The position numbers and the translations under genes were made by a program. Shown piece by piece: positions 18,396 to 26,582 of a stretch of DNA of 64,000 bases (position 1 is the stretch's first letter; the number at the start of each line of letters is the position of its first letter). The DNA comes from JBFYTX01 sp963739515 (GTDB lineage Bacteria > Chloroflexota > Dehalococcoidia > Dehalococcoidales > RBG-16-60-22): assembly GCA_963739515.1 (NCBI GenBank), contig CAVUAO010000005.1:1-64000 (forward strand), in the 5' to 3' direction. The notes beneath the pieces were generated by a model. It had not been told where the DNA came from. It saw nothing but the letters and a program-made list of their open reading frames with translations, and did not search any database.

Positions 18396-18441
18396 TGTCA
18401 ATCATCCTTATTTGACAGCTATCCTCCCGGTACGATAACAT
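18396..18441. promoter_or_regulatory. Divergent overlapping promoters with a palindromic core
   Basis: CTGTCAA (18396-18402) and TTGACAG (18412-18418) form a 7-bp inverted repeat. Each arm contains a -35 hexamer for one direction. On the + strand TTGACA (18412-18417) is followed after 18 bp by TAACAT (18436-18441); on the - strand TTGACA is followed after 17 bp by TACAGT. One regulator or competition between polymerases could coordinate the alcohol dehydrogenase and cupin genes. Confidence 0.5.
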
Positions 18442-18469
18442 TTTGGCAAGTATTGTAAAGGAGGACATG

Positions 18470-18988
18470 ATGGCCGCCAAGAAAAAATATGACAAGTATA
18501 TCTTAGAATACGATCCTAAAATGTTCCCCAAAGAACGCCGCCCGGTGATGGCCTACATGGACAATAACCTGGCCAAAGGCAGCAACTTCTACCTGATACA
18601 CTGGATACTGCCCGGCTTCGGCATGCAGAAGGAGTGGGAATTTAAGTACGCCGGCCACCCGCCGCATATTCATAAAGACGCCGAACTGCTCTTCCACATC
18701 GGCACCGACCCCGAGAACCCGATGGACCTCGGCGCCGAGGTGCGCATGTACCTGGGGCCGGAGCTGGAGGAGCATACGATTACCCGGACGTGCTGCATCT
18801 GGATACCGCCGAATTTTATCCACTCGCCATGGAAACCCATCAGCTGCCGACGACCATGGATATTCATGGAGTTCAATCAAGGTCCGGTGCATACCGAAAA
18901 GAGCTACCGCCAGATCCTGCCTAAAGTAGACAGAGCCAGAATGGACTGGTCGATGTGGCCGGATGACAAGTACGAGGCCCCGGCTTAA
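18470..18988 (+). CDS. Cupin-fold protein, copy 1
   Basis: About 172 residues. The second of two adjacent ATGs is chosen because the AAAGGAGG site ends 5 nt before it. The metal-binding core reads PPHIHKDAELLFHIG, followed by a second strand pair with CCIWIPPNFIHSPW, giving the HxH...E...H set of cupins. There is no signal peptide. Small stand-alone cupins are often metal-dependent isomerases, lyases or sensors; no function can be assigned. It is followed by a ferredoxin gene and a paralogous cupin (19303), forming a probable operon. Confidence 0.72.
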   Translation: MAAKKKYDKYILEYDPKMFPKERRPVMAYMDNNLAKGSNFYLIHWILPGFGMQKEWEFKYAGHPPHIHKDAELLFHIGTDPENPMDLGAEVRMYLGPELEEHTITRTCCIWIPPNFIHSPWKPISCRRPWIFMEFNQGPVHTEKSYRQILPKVDRARMDWSMWPDDKYEAPA

Positions 18989-19024
18989 CCGATTTTCTTA
19001 AGTTTATAATTATTGGAGGACAAT

Positions 19025-19237
19025 GTGGCTTATAAGATAAATACCAAAAAATGCCTTAAGTGCGGCCTGTGCGTGACCCAGTGTCCCGAAAAGGCTATCG
19101 TGGTGGATGAAAAAGTTACCGAGAGCGACGGTCTGATACTTTATACCACCAGAATCGACCCGAAGAAATGCACGTCCTGTGATGTCTGCTTTTCCTTTGA
19201 GTGGTGGTGCCCCGCCAAGGCGATTGTTAAGGGATAA
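19025..19237 (+). CDS. Ferredoxin with two 4Fe-4S motifs, the second unusual
   Basis: About 70 residues. GTG at 19025 is chosen because it follows a GGAGG site. The first motif is canonical: CLKCGLCVTQCP. The second, CTSCDVCFSFEWWCP, has six residues instead of three between the third and fourth Cys, which is a rarer spacing. It is a soluble electron carrier. Its position between two cupin genes suggests it serves a local redox enzyme, such as the FAD oxidoreductases or the 2-oxoacid oxidoreductase upstream. Confidence 0.8.
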   Translation: MAYKINTKKCLKCGLCVTQCPEKAIVVDEKVTESDGLILYTTRIDPKKCTSCDVCFSFEWWCPAKAIVKG

Positions 19238-19302
19238 TCACTCTACTTCGCCAGGCGGTATTTGCCAAAGTTTTACACCGGAGGTGATACATTATTGCGG
19301 AA

Positions 19303-19791
19303 ATGAAATACAGCAAATACTTTCTTAATGAGCTACCCGAAGCGCAACGTAAAAAAGGCTTCGGGCGCATGCCGTCGATGGTCGCCTTTACCGACGCCGA
19401 CATCTTCGAAGGCAGCAAATATTTCTCCGTGATGTGGATGGGCGAAGAAGCCACTAAAGTCGGCGGGCACGGCCCTCATATCCATAACGACCCCGAGCTG
19501 CTGGTGGCGCTGGGCACCGACCCCAAAAATCCCAAAGACCTCGGCGCGGACATGGAAATGTGCATGGGGCCGGAAATGGAAAGCCACCTCGTTACCGAAT
19601 CGACCATGATCTGGATACCGGCCAAATTCATCCATGCCCCGTTCCGGATTTTAAAGGTCCGCCGGCCGTTCCTGTTTATTCAATGCCAGTACGCCGCGAA
19701 ATTAACGGAAACTTCCCTGAAAAAGCTCGTCGCTCAAGAGCTGCGGGATAAAATGATATTTATTGACGCCGACGGCAAGCAGAACGAATAA
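19303..19791 (+). CDS. Cupin-fold protein, copy 2
   Basis: 162 residues, paralogous to the 18470 gene: GPHIHNDPELLVALG and MIWIPAKFIHAPF give the same His/Glu metal set. The best ribosome-binding sequence (GGAGGTGAT at 19280-19288) is 14 nt before the ATG, which is long. An in-frame ATT at 19294 would have ideal spacing, so a rare ATT start adding three residues cannot be excluded. It is the last gene of the cupin-ferredoxin-cupin group. Function unknown. Confidence 0.7.
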   Translation: MKYSKYFLNELPEAQRKKGFGRMPSMVAFTDADIFEGSKYFSVMWMGEEATKVGGHGPHIHNDPELLVALGTDPKNPKDLGADMEMCMGPEMESHLVTESTMIWIPAKFIHAPFRILKVRRPFLFIQCQYAAKLTETSLKKLVAQELRDKMIFIDADGKQNE

Positions 19792-19836
19792 GAAATAGGC
19801 GGTAGAGCCCCGTTTGATTGATGCCGAATTCCGGCT

Positions 19837-20034
19837 TTAATTGCTGTTAGCCACGATATAAATGCCGCCCAGGCACGTTAAGATAAAAAATACCCCCATG
19901 CCCAAGGATAGGTGCAGCCCGTTTAAGATAGCCACGTCCGAATTCGTCGTGATATTGCTGAAGAAACTGAGCAGCATCCCCATGACGCTGCCGACAACCA
20001 TGATAGCTCCACAGATAACTCGCATCATCATCAC
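19837..20034 (-). CDS. Small membrane protein with two transmembrane helices
   Basis: 65 residues. Two hydrophobic helices (VICGAIMVVGSVMGMLLSFF and the LHLSLGMGVFFILTCLGGIYI region) are joined by a short polar loop. A strong GGGAGGTGATG ribosome-binding sequence overlaps the ATG cluster, so translation may start at any of several tandem ATG codons. No family was recognised. It is isolated between the cupin operon and the URO-D gene. Confidence 0.6.
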   Translation of the reverse strand: MMMMRVICGAIMVVGSVMGMLLSFFSNITTNSDVAILNGLHLSLGMGVFFILTCLGGIYIVANSN

Positions 20035-20202
20035 CTCCCGATTTTTCCCTTATATCGATAACTCCTTTCGCAAAAAATATACTTACAATTATATTTTACG
20101 CCCGTGGTAATGCTCTTCAATCACCCTAAAGTCGTAGTTGGCCGCCATATTAGGTAATACTACTTTTGGCGATTAATTGGACTTTGTGATACTACATCTA
20201 AT

Positions 20203-21516
20203 TCAATACCGACTATATTCCCTGACGGAGTCCATCATGGCCTGATATTCTCTGGTGGTGCCTTTATCCGGGAGTCTCAGGTAGAGGAGCAGTCCTCCGC
20301 CTTGGCCGCACTTGTCAATCAGTTCTTTGGTAAATTTCTCTACTTCCCGGAACGACTGCAGCTTGGACGACTGGGGGTTCCGCACCAGGATGCAGGTGTG
20401 ACCGCCGAGTATTTTTTTGGCCCTCACGGCGTCCACGTATTCGATGGAGGCGACCACCTTGCCTTTCGGCAACTCCAGCAGATGTTCCAGGCGGTCGCCG
20501 AATTCCGCTTCAAAGAAGGGAATCGGCACATACCCGAGGTCGATATTAGCCTGAATCGCCTTCTTCAGCCCCGGCCAGTAAAACTTCTCGAATTGCTTAT
20601 CGGACATGAAGGACTTGTCCCCTCTCCATAACGGCATGCCGATTCTCTTGGGGCTGCTTTTCTTTTTAGCTTCAACCGGCGTGGCCTCGGCGATACGCCT
20701 GTCCAGTATCATGTCACAGACCTGCAGCAGCTTTTCCGGCCTCCGGTACATATCGATCATCGAGCCCTTCATGCCCCGCAAGAAGCTGGAGACGGTATCG
20801 AAAGGCGCGCCTCCGATGCCGCGGGTGCCGACGTGCGCGAACGGCGGAAAGCCGAGCGAAGCCAGCTCTTCGTAGGCGTCCCCGATGGTCCTCCGGAATT
20901 TCTTCGTCGCTTTCCCAGCCTTCTCTAAAGCCCTGGCGAGCTTGATAAATTCCGGGGACGCGAACATGGGGGTAAGGCCCTCGAAACCCTGTAATAAGAC
21001 CCCGAGAGGCGGGAGCTTGGCCAGCGGTGCCAGAGACCCGTACATCCGCGGCAGGAAACAGCGTATCATGAAATCGGACGGGTCGGAGAGGAAAAGGTCG
21101 TATTCGTCTTCCTTCATATACTCGCCCTCGACAAACTGGTATTCGTAATCGGGAGGGAGCGGGCCGCCGGGCCACAGCCGGTTCTTTACGTCGAGAGCGG
21201 TGAGGGCATCCCCGGAAGTCGGCAGTCCGGCGTTGCACATATCAGGTTCCAAGTCCACGGTTATTTTGCGCATCGCCCTTTTCCAGCCGATGGGGTCATA
21301 GTAGGCGGCGGAGTTGCGGATGCCGGTATAAAGGCTGATATTTACGTTAATCGCCAGGGGAACCCTGTCCGGCACTTTTAACGCGATGACGTCCCTGACC
21401 CGCTTCTCCCTTTCATGGAAGAGTTGTTCCGTGGTTTTGCCTGTTTTTCTCTCGATTGCTTTCTTGAGCGCTTGCTGCTCCTTCTCATATAGCTGCGCGG
21501 CGAGCGAGGTTGGCAT
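20203..21516 (-). CDS. Uroporphyrinogen decarboxylase (URO-D)-like protein, copy 1
   Basis: 437 residues, a TIM-barrel of the URO-D/cobalamin-dependent methyltransferase superfamily. Landmarks are REKRVRDVIALKVPDRVPL near the start, DYEYQFVEGEYMKEDEYD and the C-terminal ILGGHTCILVRNPQ barrel strand. The porphyrin-specific N-terminal motif of HemE is absent, so a heme role is unlikely. Relatives in anaerobes transfer methyl groups or demethylate small substrates with corrinoid proteins, but no Zn-binding HxC or corrinoid gene is evident here. A second URO-D-like gene lies at 29496-30503, next to the carboxylase operon. Confidence 0.75.
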   Translation of the reverse strand: MPTSLAAQLYEKEQQALKKAIERKTGKTTEQLFHEREKRVRDVIALKVPDRVPLAINVNISLYTGIRNSAAYYDPIGWKRAMRKITVDLEPDMCNAGLPTSGDALTALDVKNRLWPGGPLPPDYEYQFVEGEYMKEDEYDLFLSDPSDFMIRCFLPRMYGSLAPLAKLPPLGVLLQGFEGLTPMFASPEFIKLARALEKAGKATKKFRRTIGDAYEELASLGFPPFAHVGTRGIGGAPFDTVSSFLRGMKGSMIDMYRRPEKLLQVCDMILDRRIAEATPVEAKKKSSPKRIGMPLWRGDKSFMSDKQFEKFYWPGLKKAIQANIDLGYVPIPFFEAEFGDRLEHLLELPKGKVVASIEYVDAVRAKKILGGHTCILVRNPQSSKLQSFREVEKFTKELIDKCGQGGGLLLYLRLPDKGTTREYQAMMDSVREYSRY

Positions 21517-21632
21517 AAAACGACCCTCCTTAAGCGATGTGGAACATTAATGGACTTGAGTCGATTATAATTTAGTCGCGAGAAAATGACAAGACAGACG
21601 AAACGTTTGATGGTAACTAATGCTCGCCGGAG

Positions 21633-22100
21633 TTATCTTGCGGCCTGGGCTTGTACCAGTTCGACGATCAAGCCTGCCGCATCGAGGTCCAGATAAGCTA
21701 CGCCGCCGCCCCCCTTGAACTGGGAGGTCAGCAATATGCTGGAACCCGCAGCGGTCAGGCGCTTGACCTCTGCTTCGAGATTATCGACGATGAATCCGAG
21801 GTGCTGGATGCCCTCGCCTTTTTTATCGAGAAATTCCTGGTGGGGCGATTCTCCGTCGATGGGTTGAATTAATTCAAGTTCCATGTTGCCGATTTGGGTA
21901 ATTTGAATCGCCACCCTCTGGCTGGGAATGAAGGGTTTGCCGCGATATTTTTCCCGGGCATCCGGAGGTAAAATCCTGGGTTTAAAAGGACCGATGCCCA
22001 GGGCGGTCAAACGTTGGATAGTCTGGTTCATATCCCTGACCACTACCCCGATATGCACTAAATGTGTAAAAGCCGATTTTTCACTTATTTTGCTTTTCAC
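21633..22100 (-). CDS. VOC-superfamily protein, methylmalonyl-CoA epimerase-like
   Basis: 155 residues. Two vicinal-oxygen-chelate half-modules are visible: LVHIGVVVRDMNQTIQRL near the start with a metal-ligand His, and IQHLGFIVDNLEAEVKRL at residue ~95 with a second. Glu in MELELIQPI and in LIVELVQ complete the usual H/Q-E ligand pattern. Glyoxalase-like and epimerase activities both occur in this family; local context favours a catabolic acid or CoA intermediate. It is separated by about 120 bp from the URO-D gene and transcribed in the same direction. Confidence 0.75.
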   Translation of the reverse strand: MKSKISEKSAFTHLVHIGVVVRDMNQTIQRLTALGIGPFKPRILPPDAREKYRGKPFIPSQRVAIQITQIGNMELELIQPIDGESPHQEFLDKKGEGIQHLGFIVDNLEAEVKRLTAAGSSILLTSQFKGGGGVAYLDLDAAGLIVELVQAQAAR

Positions 22101-22188
22101 TTCAATGAGAGTCCATGGCTATATTAAAAAATTTATACGGAATAATAATGCCATCACCGCGTATTAGCTGTTTTTCGTACCTGTTTTT

Positions 22189-22938
22189 CTATCTCCCGCT
22201 ATATCCCAGCGCTCGGGATATTCTAAGGGCAGTCTCTTTGACGATGGGGACACATTCCCGCAGCTTTTCTCGGGTAAGGCGGATAGAAGGGCCGAGAATC
22301 GTGATGGAACCGACGACGTTACCTTCATTGTTTCTTAAAGTAGCGGCAATTCCCCGGATGCCGAGAAAACCTTCTTCATCGTCAATCGCCACTCCCTCCT
22401 GGCGGATCATTATGAGTTGTTTTTTCAGGTCATTGATATCGGTAATCGTATTATGAGTGTAACGGGTCAAATCATTGGTCAAGAGCCTGTTCAATTCTTC
22501 TTCAGATAATTCCGCCAAAATGGCCTTGCCCAGGCTATTGTAATGCAGGCCGGCCAGAGTGCCTTCGTAAGAAGTTACCCGCAGCGGATGACTGGGATGA
22601 ATGGATTGGCAGATGATGGCAGTCCGCCCGTCCCAGACGGCGAGGGACACTGTTTCATCAATCATCTGCCCCATTTCCGTCAAATGGGGGGCGGCGATAT
22701 CCATGATGGGGTTGGTTTTTTTAACCGTCTGGGCGTAATCCAGGAACTTCATACCGAGGGAGTATTTTCCTCTTTTTCTCGGCTGCCTTAAAAAGCCGCA
22801 TTCAATTAATGAAAAAACAATTCTCCGGGCCGTAGATTTATGCAAGCCGGAAAGCCGGGCGATGTCCTCCAGGGAAAGCTCGCCGTCATTAGTGAGGAAC
22901 AAATTCAGCACGCCGATAGATTTTTTCAGTAATTTCAA
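22189..22938 (-). CDS. IclR-family transcriptional regulator
   Basis: 249 residues. The N-terminal winged helix-turn-helix reads LSLEDIARLSGLHKSTARRI (approximate, residues 20-40) followed by SLIECGFLRQ. The effector-binding domain has the typical LGKAILAELSEEELNRLL and a QEGVAIDDEEGFLGIRGIA segment. IclR proteins bind aromatic or carboxylic acid metabolites and act on adjacent catabolic genes. It is divergent from the ABC transporter genes, and repeated TTCWAATTTTGAA-type sites in the intergenic region are plausible operators. Confidence 0.88.
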   Translation of the reverse strand: MKLLKKSIGVLNLFLTNDGELSLEDIARLSGLHKSTARRIVFSLIECGFLRQPRKRGKYSLGMKFLDYAQTVKKTNPIMDIAAPHLTEMGQMIDETVSLAVWDGRTAIICQSIHPSHPLRVTSYEGTLAGLHYNSLGKAILAELSEEELNRLLTNDLTRYTHNTITDINDLKKQLIMIRQEGVAIDDEEGFLGIRGIAATLRNNEGNVVGSITILGPSIRLTREKLRECVPIVKETALRISRALGYSGR

Positions 22939-22968
22939 CGCACAACCTGTAAAAAAATAAAAGCAAAG

Positions 22969-22981
22969 TTCAAATTTTGAA
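22969..22981. promoter_or_regulatory. Candidate IclR operator, site 1
   Basis: TTCAAATTTTGAA is an odd-length palindrome 30 bp upstream of the iclR start codon. The extended 15-mer to 22983 differs by only one base from site 2, suggesting a regulator-binding site for autoregulation. Confidence 0.45.
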
Positions 22982-23105
22982 ATTCCTTACAGTCTATCAC
23001 TGAAGTTTTAGTTTGTAAAGAGTGTTTCCTGTACTTATGTTGGTAAAAATCCAACCGGTGAAGAGCTTCTTCTCCCGCCGATTTATTAAAGAGTTCCGTT
23101 GATAC

Positions 23106-23135
23106 TTGACAACCTTAAGATTAATTATGTATATT
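23106..23135 (+). promoter_or_regulatory. Candidate promoter of the ABC transporter operon
   Basis: TTGACA (23106-23111) and TATATT (23130-23135) are separated by 18 bp. The leader to the lipoprotein start would be about 225 nt and includes operator-like sites 2 and 3. The rest of the 428-bp gap between the iclR and transporter starts is AT-rich, with no other feature recognised. Confidence 0.6.
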
Positions 23136-23150
23136 AATTGAAACTTACAT

Positions 23151-23165
23151 TTCTAATTTTGAAAT
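23151..23165. promoter_or_regulatory. Candidate IclR operator, site 2
   Basis: TTCTAATTTTGAAAT matches site 1 in 14 of 15 positions. It is 15 bp downstream of the promoter -10, where a bound repressor would block transcription. Confidence 0.45.
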
Positions 23166-23303
23166 ATCACTAACGCGTTTTAAGTTCAATAAGGCACGAA
23201 AAAAATATAGTGCCTGATGGTTAAAATTATAAGAGCATGGAACTGCGGAGGAGGTGTATTTATAGATAAACGACCTTTAGGAAAGCAACAATCCGAATTT
23301 ACC

Positions 23304-23316
23304 TATTTTGAAAATA
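23304..23316. promoter_or_regulatory. Candidate IclR operator, site 3
   Basis: TATTTTGAAAATA shares the ATTTTGAAA core with sites 1 and 2 but has different flanks. It lies 50 bp upstream of the lipoprotein start. Weaker than the other two. Confidence 0.3.
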
Positions 23317-23366
23317 AGTCTATACTTAGGGAACAATTATAGAAACCATTAATGAAAGGAGCAATC

Positions 23367-24926
23367 ATGAAGAAGGCTTTCATACCCGTGGCATTCCTGT
23401 TAATCTTTATCCTTGTCCTTAGTGCCTGTGGTAAAAGCACGACGACGACTAAACCAAGCACAACTCCCACGGCGACTGCCGCTATTAAAAAGGGCGGCAC
23501 ACTCCGGTTTATCTATCAGTACTCTCCGGCTTCTACCCCGGGCTGGCCTGGCGATACCACCAACCCCCAGAAATTATGGACCTGCTGGATCGTTTTCGAA
23601 GCTCTGGTGAAATTGGACGCCGCTGGTGTGCCCAGCCCCTGGCTGGCCACAGACTGGAAATGGGGTCCCAACAATTCCTACATCGACTTCAACCTGCGAA
23701 AGGATGTCAAATTCCATGACGGGACCAACTTCACCGCCGAGAGCGTGGTCACCCATGTTAACCAGCTCTTCACCGATAAAGACAGCGCTACCGTAAATTG
23801 GGACCGCATCGAAAAAACCGGTGACTATTCCTTCCGCCTGTACCTCAAAACGTATATGAGGGATTTCTGGAACAACTTAGCCGCCTGGAGCATGTTCTTC
23901 ACTTCCGATACCCAGCTTAAAGAAAAAGGCCTGGATTATGTCAAAGAGCATCCCGTCGGCACCGGTCCTTTCAAATTCGCCAGTTTTGAAAAAGACGTAT
24001 CCCTGAAATTCGTGAAAAACGATAACTACTGGCAGGCGGGTAAACCCTACCTGGATGCAATCGAGTTTTACACCGCTAAAGAAGAACTCACGCAACAGGC
24101 CAAGATGGAAGCCAACGAAGGTGACATCCTTACGTTGAAAACAGGTAAAATCCTCCAGGATTTGGGTAAGAAGGGCTTTATCATCATTACCCAGACGGGT
24201 AGTTCCAACTTCATCATGTTCGACACCAAGAACGAAGGCGCCGCCACCAACGACCCGAAAGTCCGCATGGCCATCGAATATGCCATTAATAAACAGGAAG
24301 TCGCGGACTCTCTCGGTTACGGCGGCATGAAACCCAATAACCAGATTCCTTTCACGGGCAACCCGGCCTTCGATCCTAACCTAGGCACCCGTGAATACAG
24401 TGTTGCGAAAGCCAAACAGTTATTGAAAGATGCTGGCTATGAGAAAGGCCTGACCCTAAAAATGGTTTCCGAAGTATCCGGCCAGGATTTCGCCGTGATG
24501 TTCCAGCAATACCTGGCAGCCGTCGGCATCACTCTTCAACTGGAAATGGTCGATAACGCCAAGTTATGGAACTACCTCTTCACCGGCTGGCAAGGCATGA
24601 TCAGCACCGGTTATGCCATGGGCACCAACCTCCCGAACTTCATTCGGACCTACTTCCCGCCCGTTGGCGTCTTTGACGTCAGCGTCAAAATCCCGGATGA
24701 TATTGTGGCCAAATGCAACGCGGCGATGGTAGAAACCGACGATGCCAAGTTCCAGGCGATGAGCAACGAAATCAGCCAATGGATTTACGACAATGCCTTC
24801 TTCGTAGCTACTGTAGGCGTTTCCATGGGCTACATCTTGAGACCGGAAGTTAAAGACAGCGACTTGATGACCAAATACGTTGACTTTACCGTCTGGAGTC
24901 CGGAAAAAACCTGGTTAGACCGCTAA
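23367..24926 (+). CDS. ABC transporter substrate-binding lipoprotein, family 5 (peptide/nickel type)
   Basis: About 519 residues. The second in-frame ATG (23367) follows the AAAGGAG site, whereas the first (23352) would include it in the coding sequence. A signal peptide ends at a lipobox LVLSAC, with the lipidated Cys at about residue 21, followed by a Ser/Thr-rich linker. The SBP_bac_5 domain shows DFNLRKDVKFHDGTNFTAESV and later GTGPFKF. It should bind a peptide or other organic solute outside the membrane. It is the first gene of the transporter operon; a strong hairpin after it could raise its expression above the permeases. Confidence 0.92.
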   Translation: MKKAFIPVAFLLIFILVLSACGKSTTTTKPSTTPTATAAIKKGGTLRFIYQYSPASTPGWPGDTTNPQKLWTCWIVFEALVKLDAAGVPSPWLATDWKWGPNNSYIDFNLRKDVKFHDGTNFTAESVVTHVNQLFTDKDSATVNWDRIEKTGDYSFRLYLKTYMRDFWNNLAAWSMFFTSDTQLKEKGLDYVKEHPVGTGPFKFASFEKDVSLKFVKNDNYWQAGKPYLDAIEFYTAKEELTQQAKMEANEGDILTLKTGKILQDLGKKGFIIITQTGSSNFIMFDTKNEGAATNDPKVRMAIEYAINKQEVADSLGYGGMKPNNQIPFTGNPAFDPNLGTREYSVAKAKQLLKDAGYEKGLTLKMVSEVSGQDFAVMFQQYLAAVGITLQLEMVDNAKLWNYLFTGWQGMISTGYAMGTNLPNFIRTYFPPVGVFDVSVKIPDDIVAKCNAAMVETDDAKFQAMSNEISQWIYDNAFFVATVGVSMGYILRPEVKDSDLMTKYVDFTVWSPEKTWLDR

Positions 24927-24959
24927 TAGCACCAACAACAAAGAATAGTTCAGCATAAG

Positions 24960-24986
24960 CCGGGAGCCCGGTTAACGGGCTCCCGG
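24960..24986 (+). terminator. Strong hairpin after the substrate-binding protein
   Basis: CCGGGAGCCCG (24960-24970) and CGGGCTCCCGG (24976-24986) form a perfect 11-bp stem with a 5-nt loop. No U-tract follows, so it may be an mRNA-stabilising or attenuating element between the binding protein and the permeases and not a full terminator. Confidence 0.55.
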
Positions 24987-25072
24987 AAGCATAATTAACG
25001 GTCCGCCCTCAGTACCCGGTAACAGAATTAAGGACCAATGCAAGTTGCATAATTTCTGGGAAGAGCTTATCA

Positions 25073-25519
25073 ATGCCCGGTTTTGATAACACCAAGCATG
25101 GAAAATACATCGTTGAACTCAAACCGGGCCATTCCATTTATAATAAAATCGGACCTCCCCAGATAGGCGCCTTCGGGAAGGAAGACCTGAACGGCGCTAA
25201 TTTTTCTCTAGGCTACTCTTACTTGACCAAACCTTTTCTCATGGTCGGGGATTCTCATAAGCACGACTTCGACCAGGTGATATTTTTCCTGGGCGGTATC
25301 GCGGACAATATTACCGACTTCGACGCAGAGATAGAATTCATAATAGAAGACGAATTGAACTCAATTACCTATCCCGCTTGTGTCTATATTCCTAAGGGTA
25401 CCATGCACGGCCCGCTGAATTTTAAAAGGATTACCAAGCCTTTAATGTTCTTCGATATCACACTTGCCTCCGGGCCATCCATACGGCCTTTACCACCCGA
25501 TACACAGCTGAGACCTTAA
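25073..25519 (+). CDS. Cupin-fold protein, copy 3
   Basis: 148 residues. GDSHKHDFDQVIFFLGG carries two metal-ligand His and a possible third ligand, and VYIPKGTMHGPL provides the last His. The spacing resembles the cupins at 18470 and 19303, so the three probably share an origin. It lies between the substrate-binding protein and the permease genes in the same direction, an unusual place for a cytoplasmic cupin. A role in processing the imported compound is inferred only. Its ribosome-binding site is weak. Confidence 0.68.
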   Translation: MPGFDNTKHGKYIVELKPGHSIYNKIGPPQIGAFGKEDLNGANFSLGYSYLTKPFLMVGDSHKHDFDQVIFFLGGIADNITDFDAEIEFIIEDELNSITYPACVYIPKGTMHGPLNFKRITKPLMFFDITLASGPSIRPLPPDTQLRP

Positions 25520-25604
25520 ATCAGAAAATAACGTTCCCGGCGGCGGCATAATTATTTATTTACATCATGATATAATTGGCGTAAGGCAATAACCGGAGAA
25601 CAGA

Positions 25605-26561
25605 ATGGGAAGCTACATAATACGCAGATTTATACAAGCGATAGTCGTTATCCTGATAGTCACTATCATGGTTTTTATCGGCATGCGCCTGCTGCCAGGT
25701 GACCCGATTTACATGTTGTTCAATCCCAACCAGCTGCAGAACATGTCCCAGGAAGAACTCGATAAGATAAGGCATGATGCCGGACTGGACCGGAGCCTGG
25801 TAGTACAGTATTTCGACTGGCTGGGAGGTGTATTCAAGGGAGACCTGGGGAATTCTATTTTGACCGAAGAACCCGTATCCAAAGACCTGGCGAAGCGTAT
25901 TCCCATAACCGCTTATCTAGGTGCGTTAGCCTTTGCCATCGCTCTAATTTTAGGTATTCCAGCGGGTATCATCAGCGCCATAAGGCGCGGGACATGGCTG
26001 GATACCGTGGTCACGACGCTGGCCAACCTGGGTATTACCGTGCCTATTTTCTGGCTGGGCATTATGCTGATGTGGGCATTTGCCGTCAAGCTGAACTGGC
26101 TGCCCACCAGCGGCTACACTTCGCCTTTCGTTGATTTCTGGCTGAGCACTAAGAAATTGATGATGCCGGTCTTTTGCCTGTCCATTTTCGCCATTGCCGG
26201 CAACGCCCGGCAGGCACGCTCCAGCATGCTGGAAGTACTGCGGCAGGATTATATCCGCACCGCCTGGGCCAAAGGGCTAAAGGAGCGCACCGTCCTCATA
26301 AGGCACGCGCTGAAGAACAGCTTTATCCCCATTATCACTCTGGCAGGCATGGGTATTGCCAGTATCTTCGGCGGCTCCGTTTTAATCGAGCAGGTGTTTA
26401 ATATACCGGGCATGGGCAGGCTGGCGGTGGATTCCCTCTTCCAGCACGATTATCCCTACGTACAAGGCATTACCCTGGTAATGACGGCAATTGTGGTGTT
26501 TTCCAATCTCCTGATAGATTTGTCATACGGATGGCTGGATCCCAGGATTAGATATAACTAG
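25605..26561 (+). CDS. ABC transporter permease, DppB-like
   Basis: 318 residues with about six membrane helices. The N-terminus YIIRRFIQAIVVILIVTIM is the usual first helix of DppB/OppB permeases. The EAA loop region reads YIRTAWAKGLKERTVLIRHALKNSF (partly quoted), and the end is SYGWLDPRIRYN. It pairs with the DppC-like permease that starts 21 nt downstream. No ATPase gene follows in this window. Confidence 0.9.
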   Translation: MGSYIIRRFIQAIVVILIVTIMVFIGMRLLPGDPIYMLFNPNQLQNMSQEELDKIRHDAGLDRSLVVQYFDWLGGVFKGDLGNSILTEEPVSKDLAKRIPITAYLGALAFAIALILGIPAGIISAIRRGTWLDTVVTTLANLGITVPIFWLGIMLMWAFAVKLNWLPTSGYTSPFVDFWLSTKKLMMPVFCLSIFAIAGNARQARSSMLEVLRQDYIRTAWAKGLKERTVLIRHALKNSFIPIITLAGMGIASIFGGSVLIEQVFNIPGMGRLAVDSLFQHDYPYVQGITLVMTAIVVFSNLLIDLSYGWLDPRIRYN

Positions 26562-26582
26562 GAAATATTTTTACTTGGTCGG

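Noticed and set aside
23217..23342. 41-codon open frame upstream of the substrate-binding protein
   Set aside because: It lacks a ribosome-binding site and recognisable motifs, and it overlaps an operator-like site.
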